NCBI RefSeq assembly: GCF_900537995.1
Contig: NZ_LR027880.1
Coordinates: forward strand, 2,922,001 to 2,986,000
From: Roseburia intestinalis L1-82
Lineage (GTDB): Bacteria; Bacillota; Clostridia; Lachnospirales; Lachnospiraceae
Direction of reading: 5' to 3'
DNA length: 64,000 bases
The stretch's first letter is position 1, and each line of letters begins with the position of its first letter. The position numbers and the translations under genes are program-made. Shown here in pieces: positions 46,429-53,772 of this stretch. The notes under the pieces were generated by a model. The model ran no database searches and was not told the DNA's origin. It saw only the letters and a list, made by a program, of their open reading frames with translations.

Positions 46429-48180
46429 TTACCCCTCTGTGATCTGCATATCAATATCACTTAAAATCTCCTCAATCCTCTGCACATCTTCATCGCTCCC
46501 CAGTTCCTGATAAATCGATTTTGCAGACAGATACTGTGATTTTGCTCCCCACAAATCCCCGGACTGCCGGCAGGCTTCTCCCTGGCTTTCATAGGCAGCC
46601 GCCGTATTTTTCTGTTCCTCCTGTTCACTTAACTTTTCTTCTACGGCATCCAATTTTTTCTGTGCATCTTCCTGTCCCGCCGTATCCGCTACTTCACCAT
46701 ACTTGGCAACTGCCATCGTATAATAAACTTTCGCCCCAACATAATCTTTTTCCAGACATGCCTTATCTCCTGCTGCCACCATCTCCGCTGCGGCAACTGT
46801 CTGCTGTGCCTGACTGTCTGCTTCTTCCTGTGCCGCGCTCTCGGCATCTGCCTTTTCCTCATAAAGCTTTTCCAGCGAATCCATAGCAGTCTGTTTGCCC
46901 TCCGCATCATGTACGGACAACGCGGCTTTTTTTGCCAGCAGATACTTCTCTTCCGCCCCATCATAATCGCCCTGCTCTAACAGGGAATCTCCAAGGTTTA
47001 TATAATCCTCCACCGACAGGAATACGCTGATATTCTCCAGCTTATTTTCTATGTAATCCGTCCCTACATTGTCCGCATATCTGGTGCGATCCAATGCAGA
47101 AAGATAGTATTCTTCGGCCGCTTCATAATCTGCGCTGCTGTAGCTTTCATCTGCCAGTATCACAGTCTCTATCACAAAGGAATATTCCTGCAGACGGTTT
47201 CTCATACTGCTGTTTTTCAGCTTTTCTGCCAGTTTCTGCGCCTGCTCGCATTCCTCCTTTGCCCTGACATAATTTCCGGTATTGATATATTCCACCGTAT
47301 TGGTAAAATGATAATTCATATCCTCAGTACGCTGCACTTTTCTATCACGCAGAAACCACAGCACCACACCGATAACGATTGCCGCTATGACAACAATAAA
47401 CGTAATCATCACTATTTTTTTTATCCGTTTCCGCTTCTCTGGATTTTGGTATACTTTATTTACAAAAATAACTGCCAGCGTATAGTTGTCCAGATTCTCC
47501 GGCTGTCTTGAAAGCAGTAAGTCCTCGATATTATCCACCGTTGTCTGCACTTCGTTGTCAGCTTCTGCAAAGACATCATCCAGTTCCGCCTCGTCCACAT
47601 TCTCCCAGATTCCCCTTGTATACAGAGCAATCATGTCGGTTTCCGCCAGCTTTATCTTCTTTGAAACCACGGGCTTAAAATTTTTCTGTCCCAGATAGGC
47701 ATAAAGATTATTCCTCTCTTCATGCTGCATCAACTCATCTTTGGCAATTTTCTCCTGCTCCACCATCTCCTGGGCAAGAGACATATCCCTCGTCTGACGG
47801 TAAACCGCCCCTCCCCGGTACATGCGGAGCCTTGTGTTCCCCACATATCCATATCTCATCTTCTGGTAATCCGTTACAACCACTGTAATAGATGCCTTTA
47901 ACCGTCTGTCACTTTCTTTTCCTAACAATGCCCGGTTTGCCCGCTTTAACAATCTCTTTACAGCCCGCTTTGACAGAGATGGATTTTCCTGAAAACTAAG
48001 AATGACTGTCTCAATGGCAAGCCTTGCGCTTTCTACATCCGTGACCTCCGTAATTCCGTCTGCGATGACATAGCAGGCGAACTCATCTAATTCCACATAC
48101 CCAAAATAATCTCTGTTTTTTAACCTGCTTCCCTCTTCGGAAATAAACCGTGCCTCAAAATCACTGTTCTGTTTTCTCAT
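46429..48180 (-). CDS. Membrane PP2C-like phosphatase with extracellular TPR-like repeats
   Basis: 583 residues. Residues 1 to about 245 are a PP2C-family domain (RFISEEGSRLKNRDYFGYVE, CYVIADGITEV, and PENLDNYTLAVIFV), with the usual DGMGG replaced by DGITE, so metal binding may be weakened. One transmembrane helix follows at about 263-288 (IVMITFIVVIAAIVIGVVLWFL). The rest, predicted outside the cell, holds TPR-like repeats (NTGNYVRAKEECEQA, GDYDGAEEKYLLAKKA, GDLWGAKSQYLSAK). It overlaps the next phosphatase gene by 4 nt. It may sense surface contact or anchor the apparatus; that is inference. Confidence 0.78.
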   Translation of the reverse strand: MRKQNSDFEARFISEEGSRLKNRDYFGYVELDEFACYVIADGITEVTDVESARLAIETVILSFQENPSLSKRAVKRLLKRANRALLGKESDRRLKASITVVVTDYQKMRYGYVGNTRLRMYRGGAVYRQTRDMSLAQEMVEQEKIAKDELMQHEERNNLYAYLGQKNFKPVVSKKIKLAETDMIALYTRGIWENVDEAELDDVFAEADNEVQTTVDNIEDLLLSRQPENLDNYTLAVIFVNKVYQNPEKRKRIKKIVMITFIVVIAAIVIGVVLWFLRDRKVQRTEDMNYHFTNTVEYINTGNYVRAKEECEQAQKLAEKLKNSSMRNRLQEYSFVIETVILADESYSSADYEAAEEYYLSALDRTRYADNVGTDYIENKLENISVFLSVEDYINLGDSLLEQGDYDGAEEKYLLAKKAALSVHDAEGKQTAMDSLEKLYEEKADAESAAQEEADSQAQQTVAAAEMVAAGDKACLEKDYVGAKVYYTMAVAKYGEVADTAGQEDAQKKLDAVEEKLSEQEEQKNTAAAYESQGEACRQSGDLWGAKSQYLSAKSIYQELGSDEDVQRIEEILSDIDMQITEG

Positions 48181-49007
48181 GTCATTTCTCCAACTCTTAT
48201 CAGAATTACGCTGGCATTATCCTTATCGCCTTTTTTCTGATTTACCAGTTCCACCAAATCAAATGCCATTCTCTTACAGCTTTTCTTCCGGGCTAAGCAG
48301 TCTTCCATCTCTTTCCATGTCACGCTCTCCTGCATTCCATTACTGAAAACTGCCACCACATCCCCTTCCTGTAAGCGAACCGGCTTGTCGTAGAACTGTA
48401 TTTCCTTAAAACCGTCTTTTCCCAGGTAATTGTAAATTCTTTTTTCCTGCAGCATAGACAGGGCATCTTCTCTTGTCAGAATGCCTTCCACATACTTATC
48501 CTGTGCCAGCACATCTACGGTGTGTCCCGTTCCAAGGGGAATCAATTCCTCATTTCGGAATACTGCAATCTTTACATTCCCGACAATCCCGTAAAACAGA
48601 AATCCTCCCTGTATCATAACGGCGCTGACTGCCGCCATTCCTCTTCCCTCATCCATCTGTTTTAAAATTTCCCGGTTTGCCGTCTGAAACGCTTTCTTAA
48701 AAAAATAGGACGGGTGGTCTGCCATGTTGTACGTTTCAAAAATTTCTTTAAAAACCCGAATGACTGTCTTAGCAGCAATTCTGCCGCCCGCTTCTTTTCC
48801 CATTCCGTCTGCTAAAACCGCCAGTAAACCATTCTCATTTTCTTCTATTGTAAAGTAATCCATCTGTATTTCACGGCTGCCGATGGTCTTGCAGGCTCCC
48901 GTCTCATATCCCTCTCTGCTGCTCCGGAATACCAGACAAAAACGGTACAAAAATGCAATTCCTAAGAAAGCGCATAAGATACAGACTGTCAGGTACGGGA
49001 CACTCAT
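48177..49007 (-). CDS. Membrane-anchored PP2C phosphatase
   Basis: 276 residues. A single N-terminal transmembrane helix (LTVCILCAFLGIAFLYRFCLVF) is followed by a PP2C domain with LLAVLADGMGKEAGGRIAA (metal-binding Asp and Gly), AAVSAVMIQGGFLFYGIVGNV and the late motif KGDKDNASVILIRV. It matches PppA-like phosphatases that switch off Fha/PpkA signalling in T6SS. It overlaps its neighbours by 4 nt at both ends. No matching kinase gene is in the window. Confidence 0.85.
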   Translation of the reverse strand: MSVPYLTVCILCAFLGIAFLYRFCLVFRSSREGYETGACKTIGSREIQMDYFTIEENENGLLAVLADGMGKEAGGRIAAKTVIRVFKEIFETYNMADHPSYFFKKAFQTANREILKQMDEGRGMAAVSAVMIQGGFLFYGIVGNVKIAVFRNEELIPLGTGHTVDVLAQDKYVEGILTREDALSMLQEKRIYNYLGKDGFKEIQFYDKPVRLQEGDVVAVFSNGMQESVTWKEMEDCLARKKSCKRMAFDLVELVNQKKGDKDNASVILIRVGEMT

Positions 49008-49510
49008 TTATCGTCCTCCCACATATAATGCTCCCCGCAGAAAGGAACAAAAAGGAATGTGCTCTCCCCCATCTCAATCACGTCATATGCGCTTAACGGC
49101 TGCGGCAGATAGACCGCTTCACCGTTCAGATAGACCAGACCGTTGCTGTCTCCCGGTAAAATCATGTTCTCCCGTTTCTTCGCATCAAATACAATCACCG
49201 CATGATTTCTCCGTGCGATTTTGTTATCCCCCAGAATCTGAATATCCATATCATCTGCCCGTCCCACAAAATTCTTTCCGTCCATGACCCGGTAATCTTT
49301 GCCTCTTCTCGGACCTTTTACGCATACAATCCAGCCGCAGACCGGATTCTCCTCCTCCAGAAAAAGAATGTCCTCAATTTCTTCCTGCGATTTTTCCACT
49401 GACTTTTTTTCTTTCGTGGCTGTCTCAATATTGCAGTACGGACACACTGTTCCATATCTCCTGCTTGAAAAAAGATGTCCGTTCTGACAGCGAATTAAAT
49501 TTCCACTCAT
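49004..49510 (-). CDS. Zinc-ribbon FHA-domain protein
   Basis: 168 residues. The N-terminus carries LIRCQNGHLFSSRRYGTVCPYCNIE, a zinc ribbon with Cys and His ligands, then an FHA domain of about 95 residues (GKNFVGRADDMDIQI, KIARRNHAVIVFD, GDSNGLVYLNG). FHA domains bind phosphothreonine; the match to the T6SS Fha proteins is functional, not proven. It is co-translated with the phosphatase downstream. Confidence 0.85.
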   Translation of the reverse strand: MSGNLIRCQNGHLFSSRRYGTVCPYCNIETATKEKKSVEKSQEEIEDILFLEEENPVCGWIVCVKGPRRGKDYRVMDGKNFVGRADDMDIQILGDNKIARRNHAVIVFDAKKRENMILPGDSNGLVYLNGEAVYLPQPLSAYDVIEMGESTFLFVPFCGEHYMWEDDK

Positions 49511-49533
49511 GTTTTTTCCTCCATATGTACACG

Positions 49534-50070
49534 CTATTTTGCCCCTAATCTGGTATTCCCGATAAAAATAATATCGCCTGCGTTAATCCGGCAGGGATGC
49601 TCCCTTGACACCTGATACACTTTGCCATCCTTCGCATCCTGGATTCTTACACCGTTTCTGCTTCCTAAATCTTCAATATACCACTGCCCCGCCGCATAAT
49701 TTAACACAGCGTGCTGACGGTCTGCCATTCCGCCATACTCTGTATTCTGAAGATTAATGTCCACGTTTTCCTTATGCTCGTCCCGTCCGATTAAAAGGGA
49801 CGTCTTTCCGCCAATATGCCAGGCTGATATTTCGTTTCCCTCTTCATCTAACAGCAACAGTTCCTGTATTCCCCGCCCATTTCCTCTTTTTTTCTGTCTG
49901 CCGGACAGAGAATCCGTCACTGCCAGCAGCAAAAATGCCAGAAATACAATCCCGCAGACAGCCATAAGCGTATCCCGCCCCCTGCTCTGCTCCATATATG
50001 TAAAACATAGAATTATAATTGCAGCGGAAAGACTGCATATCATCATGTCCATGAAATTTTTCTTATTCAT
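49534..50070 (-). CDS. Membrane FHA-domain protein
   Basis: 178 residues from MNKKNFMD, which has GAGGTG at good distance (the frame is open a further 14 residues upstream). Two transmembrane helices (about 8-27 and 35-52: MICSLSAAIIILCFTYM, LMAVCGIVFLAFLLLAVT) precede a C-terminal cytoplasmic FHA domain (LIGRDEHKENVDI, ADRQHAVLNY, IEDLGSRNGVRI) with the full phosphopeptide-binding set Gly-Arg, Ser/Asp-Arg-His and Asn. It may recruit the cytoplasmic apparatus to the membrane. Confidence 0.85.
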   Translation of the reverse strand: MNKKNFMDMMICSLSAAIIILCFTYMEQSRGRDTLMAVCGIVFLAFLLLAVTDSLSGRQKKRGNGRGIQELLLLDEEGNEISAWHIGGKTSLLIGRDEHKENVDINLQNTEYGGMADRQHAVLNYAAGQWYIEDLGSRNGVRIQDAKDGKVYQVSREHPCRINAGDIIFIGNTRLGAK

Positions 50071-50122
50071 TTTCACCTCAATATCACCGCAAATCTGCGT
50101 CTGAAAAATCAAATCGTCTTTC

Positions 50123-50566
50123 TCAACGTTTCAATCCCATATAACGTTCAAATAAATCTGTCACATCCATGGGATTAATCTTTTGTTGCGTGCGATTCTC
50201 CTTTTTCTCACTCTGCTTTCCCATGGAAAAAAATCGTTCAAATTCCTTTTCAATATCTCCCGGATCAATCGTTCCTCCTCCGGTATTCTTTCTGCCCGTC
50301 CCAGCACCGTTCCTTCCTGTCCCAGCGCTGTTCCTTCCTGCCGCACTTTTCTGTTCTTTCTGCGCTGCCCTAGCGTTGTACTCTTCCCTCTTTTGTTTAT
50401 CGCTCAGAATCCGGTATGCCTCTCCGATTTCCTTAAACCGTTCCTCTGCCCGCTTATCTCCCGGATGTGTATCGGGGTGGCATTCTTTTGCCGCTTTTCT
50501 ATATGCCTTTTTTATGGTGTCCTCATCAGCCGTTTGCGAAACCCCTAATACCTGATATGGATTCAT
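50123..50566 (-). CDS. J-domain (DnaJ-like) co-chaperone
   Basis: 147 residues. The J-domain (1-65) has the HPD tripeptide at 30-32 (KECHPDTH) and the usual helices. A Gly/Ser/Thr/Asn linker with imperfect repeats (AGTGRNG) leads to a C-terminal helical tail ([13 protein letters not shown] and [12 protein letters not shown]) with no Zn or substrate domain of DnaJ. A J protein without client-binding domain usually delivers an Hsp70 to a fixed partner, here probably the Hsp70-like protein at 41803. Confidence 0.88.
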   Translation of the reverse strand: MNPYQVLGVSQTADEDTIKKAYRKAAKECHPDTHPGDKRAEERFKEIGEAYRILSDKQKREEYNARAAQKEQKSAAGRNSAGTGRNGAGTGRKNTGGGTIDPGDIEKEFERFFSMGKQSEKKENRTQQKINPMDVTDLFERYMGLKR

Positions 50567-50589
50567 ATTTGTTCCAACCTTTCGTTCAT

Positions 50590-50668
50590 GGCAATAGAAA
50601 GCCCGTAAAATGCGCTTTCTATTGCCGATTTAAGGCGCAGGCTGTCCTATTTGCTGACAATCTGCGCC
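50590..50668 (-). promoter_or_regulatory. Two strong stem-loops between tube and J-domain genes
   Basis: First hairpin: GGCAATAGAAAGC (50590-50602) pairs perfectly with GCTTTCTATTGCC (50614-50626), 13 bp, 11-nt loop. Second: GGCGCAG (634-640 of 50 kb) pairs with CTGCGCC (50662-50668), extended by TGTC/GACA after a small internal loop. They lie directly after the second tube gene in the direction of transcription. Neither is followed by a U-run, so they are likely mRNA stabilisers or attenuators that raise tube relative to downstream mRNA. Confidence 0.65.
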
Positions 50669-50674
50669 CTGCTG

Positions 50675-51100
50675 TTATGCTGAATAATTTCCTTCTACCG
50701 CTACAGAAGCGATTTTGTCTTTCTTCTGTCTGAGTACTAATGTGAAGGTTCCGGTTCCCTCTACATCGCCAAACTCTTCTTTGTAGTCAAGCACGAATGC
50801 GTTTGGGAAACAATATTTTCTCTCCATTACACCGCCTGCCACATGCTCTACTGTCACCTTCCGATAACAGTCCACTTTCTCCGCCGGAACAACGGACCAT
50901 AATGCCAGCTTCCTGGTACTGTCAGTAATATCCCCGTCCAAAGCCGCTAAAATCTTTCCGGTAATTACCATAGTTGCGCCGACATCCTTCGTTCTCGCAT
51001 TAGAATCCAGCGGAATATCAGTAGTAACCTTTACGCTTCTGACACATTCCTTCGCCACTTCAAAGCTCTCGCTTCCTTCGACTTTTACTAAAAATGACAT
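50675..51100 (-). CDS. Tube protein paralogue 2 (Hcp-like)
   Basis: 141 residues, beta-rich. It shares with the next gene the pattern DSNAR-KDVGATMVITGKI, WSVVPAEKVDCYRKVTVEHVAGG, and KYCFPNAFVLDYKEEFGDVEGTGTFTL. Size, beta composition and position next to the sheath gene fit inner-tube (Hcp) subunits; the family is diverged and no canonical Hcp motif is claimed. Two stem-loops follow it. Confidence 0.7.
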   Translation of the reverse strand: MSFLVKVEGSESFEVAKECVRSVKVTTDIPLDSNARTKDVGATMVITGKILAALDGDITDSTRKLALWSVVPAEKVDCYRKVTVEHVAGGVMERKYCFPNAFVLDYKEEFGDVEGTGTFTLVLRQKKDKIASVAVEGNYSA

Positions 51101-51117
51101 AATTTCCTCTCCTTTCT

Positions 51118-51546
51118 TTATTCACCGTAGCCGCCTTCGATCTTCACCGCATCATTCTCGTCCTTTTTCTGCTTGATGTGGAGGTAAAATGTACCCACAC
51201 CGGTTTCATCATCCATATGCTCCTCATATTCCATGACAAACGCATTGGGGATTGTGTACTTTCTTACCACCTGTCCTGCTGATACAACATCGATCTGTGC
51301 ATTTCTGTAGCAGTCTGCCTGCTCGGACGGAACCTGAGACCATTTGGATAATCCAAGTGTTCCGTCTTCTCCGTCTGCTCCCACCTTATACAACATTTTT
51401 CCGGTAATCTTTACTGCAATGCCAAAATCTGTAGCCCTTGCGTTGGAATCTGTTGCGGAATCGGAACTGAACGTAACTTTCTGGATAGTTTTCTCGTCCA
51501 GATTGATGTTCTCTGCGCCTCCACTCACTGCTAATCTAAAACCCAT
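51118..51546 (-). CDS. Tube protein paralogue 1 (Hcp-like)
   Basis: 142 residues, paralogous to its neighbour (DSNARATDFGIAVKITGKM, WSQVPSEQADCYRNAQIDVVSAG, KYTIPNAFVMEYEEHMDDETGVGTFYL). A strong GAGGAAAC-type binding site lies upstream. It directly follows the sheath gene, as in T6SS where hcp follows tssC. Two tube paralogues may form a mixed tube or separate initiator and stem parts. Confidence 0.7.
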   Translation of the reverse strand: MGFRLAVSGGAENINLDEKTIQKVTFSSDSATDSNARATDFGIAVKITGKMLYKVGADGEDGTLGLSKWSQVPSEQADCYRNAQIDVVSAGQVVRKYTIPNAFVMEYEEHMDDETGVGTFYLHIKQKKDENDAVKIEGGYGE

Positions 51547-51580
51547 GTTCGTTTCCTCCTTCTTTTCTTTTAGACTTTAT

Positions 51581-53761
51581 TTAAAATGTTCTGTCCTCGC
51601 TGTTGACCCGGTTAATCTCGATTTCGAGATTCTTCACGTTACCGTTAAATGCGATATCAAGCGTGCAGTATCCCGCTGCCTCGTCGATGGAATACCGGAT
51701 ATCGTCTCCGTTTCCGATAATCGCATTGATGCAATCCTTCTTCTCCATCCATCTGCTTCTCTGGCTGGTAGGCTTGCTGGAGAAAAACTCCACAATATTT
51801 TCCTGCTTAAAATCGCCTGTCGCTAAACGCATCACTCTCTGAATGTAAGTAGTCACCTGTGTCTTATAGATTGGCTCATAACTCTTTCCGTCTGTCAGCA
51901 GGTTACGTGCCTTGTAGACCATAATGTTCTGGATATTCATATCCTTAAGCACTGCATTTTCGGAAGAAAATACAAATCCGAAATTCTTCCGGTTGATATC
52001 GCTCTTGATATCGTTGGTGTATCCTGTAATCTCTTTTGCCATGGTAGTCCGAACCTGCAGTGCGTGATCTCCTGACTCAATGTCAAACCGGACACCCGGA
52101 AGCTCATCGTCCACGTTTTTCTTAAACACTTCTTTTAAGTAGTCCGGACTCTGGTAAGCTGCCACCAAACCGGCTGCCACATAAGCAGCTCCTATGTAGA
52201 CACCATCAATCCAGATTTTCATAACATCTTCTTTTTCTTTAGACAGCGCTGCCGTATTCTGCTCTGTAATGTACATTTTGTTATCCAGAATGACGCCGGA
52301 CTTGTCTTTTGGTATTACGGTAAAATTCGGGATACAGGGAATTGCATATTCACTAAAAGGCTTGCCAATCAACTGCGTGCATTTTGTTTCATATTTTTCA
52401 ATTCCCTCTGTCGCCATAACATTAAAGGTGGTCTTGTCCCCCGTCTCATAGCTGAAGAAACACTGCACTTCATAATCTTTCAGCGCATCCAGAATCCGAA
52501 CCAGCGATTCCATGCTGTTCACATCCTCTTTCTCTACGTTCTCATTTCCTTTAAAACGCTCCTTTACCGCCTTCAGCTTAGAACTGCTGTTTAAGGAAAC
52601 CGACGGAACAATGGCATACCAGATGGTATTCTCAAAATCATTTTTTGCGTTTACCGTATTGAGATATGCTAAAAGTCGCGGAATGTTGCTGCTCTTTGCC
52701 AGCATATCGTTGCTCACATTCGATACCACCAGAGAAGGTTTCATTCCCTTGCAGTTTCTCGGATACTGCTCGAAGAAAGCCCATACCCCCATGATTTTTT
52801 CCACCAACGGTTTTACTGTCTTGATAAAATCATCCTTGCTCCGCTTGTAGAACTCAAGGTAAGAATTGTAGTTCGCTACTTCTTTCTCAATATCTACCAC
52901 ACTCTCCATCGTAGATGCCAGCGGACAGAAAGTTCTTGCAACCAACGACATAACATACTCATTTCCGTCCTCGTTCAAATCCATATAGTCTTTCTCGATT
53001 GCCTGAATCAGTCCGGCGTTGGCATTGTCGTCTAATACCATCAGCTCTTTTTTGTTTTCCTTCGGCGCCTCTAAAATCTTAAGTTCTCCGTGTTCATCCA
53101 TACTGAGCACGCCAATGCTTAACGGCGCTTCGTCTTTTTTCTTCTGTCCATCGCCCAACAACAGCCTTGTCTTGATATCCTCTATCGCAAGCGGCAGCAT
53201 TGCCATTACATTGTTGTAATTGACACTTGCTTCTTCAAACATCAGATTCAGCTTATCTGCCGTATCTAACTTCTTCGGATCGCCGTCCTCAAGTTTCGCA
53301 TATTCACTGTAGGTATACTGAAGTTCTTTTCGGTTCTGTCGGATATCGTCCATGACCTTTTTGGGTGAAATCATATCCGTCAGTTTCTCAAATTTAAAAT
53401 CTACGTTGATGCTTCCCTCCGCCCGCTTTGCCTCAACAAGCGTCATCAGCATTTTCAGATAATCATTCTGGCGGTTCAGATGAATTTCACTCAGTAACTC
53501 ATCTTCAATCGTTTCCGGTTTTTTCAGCGTATAGATTACTTTCTGATTGTTTGCGTCAAAATACGAATACACCACCGGCTCAAATTTCTCCAAAAATTCG
53601 TCAAAACTTCTCACCAGCAAGGCATCGTTTATTTCTTTGATTTTGTCGTCACTTACGCTGTTTACCCCCCTGACGTCTCCAACAAGTGTCAGAAGATTCA
53701 GCTTTTCCGGATTGATTTCCTCAAAGAGAATCGTCCTGTTTGTCTGTGTTATTGTATTCAC
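51581..53761 (-). CDS. Contractile sheath protein, TssB/TssC-like natural fusion
   Basis: 726 residues. The N-terminal 150 follow TssB: LLTLVGDVRG, then RSFDEFLEKFEPVVYSY and SINVDFKFEKLTDMISPKKVMDDIR at 117-141, the position of the conserved D-x-SP segment. After a linker (about 200-240) residues 240-726 fit TssC in size and layout, ending in the domain with YIQRVMRLATGDF and LEIEINRVNSEDRTF. TssB (about 170) plus TssC (about 495) add up to its length. The family is diverged; the fusion is inferred from motif order and length. It is 11 nt from the vWA gene and 34 nt from the tube gene. Confidence 0.75.
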   Translation of the reverse strand: MNTITQTNRTILFEEINPEKLNLLTLVGDVRGVNSVSDDKIKEINDALLVRSFDEFLEKFEPVVYSYFDANNQKVIYTLKKPETIEDELLSEIHLNRQNDYLKMLMTLVEAKRAEGSINVDFKFEKLTDMISPKKVMDDIRQNRKELQYTYSEYAKLEDGDPKKLDTADKLNLMFEEASVNYNNVMAMLPLAIEDIKTRLLLGDGQKKKDEAPLSIGVLSMDEHGELKILEAPKENKKELMVLDDNANAGLIQAIEKDYMDLNEDGNEYVMSLVARTFCPLASTMESVVDIEKEVANYNSYLEFYKRSKDDFIKTVKPLVEKIMGVWAFFEQYPRNCKGMKPSLVVSNVSNDMLAKSSNIPRLLAYLNTVNAKNDFENTIWYAIVPSVSLNSSSKLKAVKERFKGNENVEKEDVNSMESLVRILDALKDYEVQCFFSYETGDKTTFNVMATEGIEKYETKCTQLIGKPFSEYAIPCIPNFTVIPKDKSGVILDNKMYITEQNTAALSKEKEDVMKIWIDGVYIGAAYVAAGLVAAYQSPDYLKEVFKKNVDDELPGVRFDIESGDHALQVRTTMAKEITGYTNDIKSDINRKNFGFVFSSENAVLKDMNIQNIMVYKARNLLTDGKSYEPIYKTQVTTYIQRVMRLATGDFKQENIVEFFSSKPTSQRSRWMEKKDCINAIIGNGDDIRYSIDEAAGYCTLDIAFNGNVKNLEIEINRVNSEDRTF

Positions 53762-53772
53762 TTTGTTCCTCC

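Noticed and set aside
46429..49510. Anti-sigma/SpoIIE-type stress module
   Set aside because: No sigma factor, anti-sigma or STAS protein is nearby and the FHA proteins fit injection-system control better.
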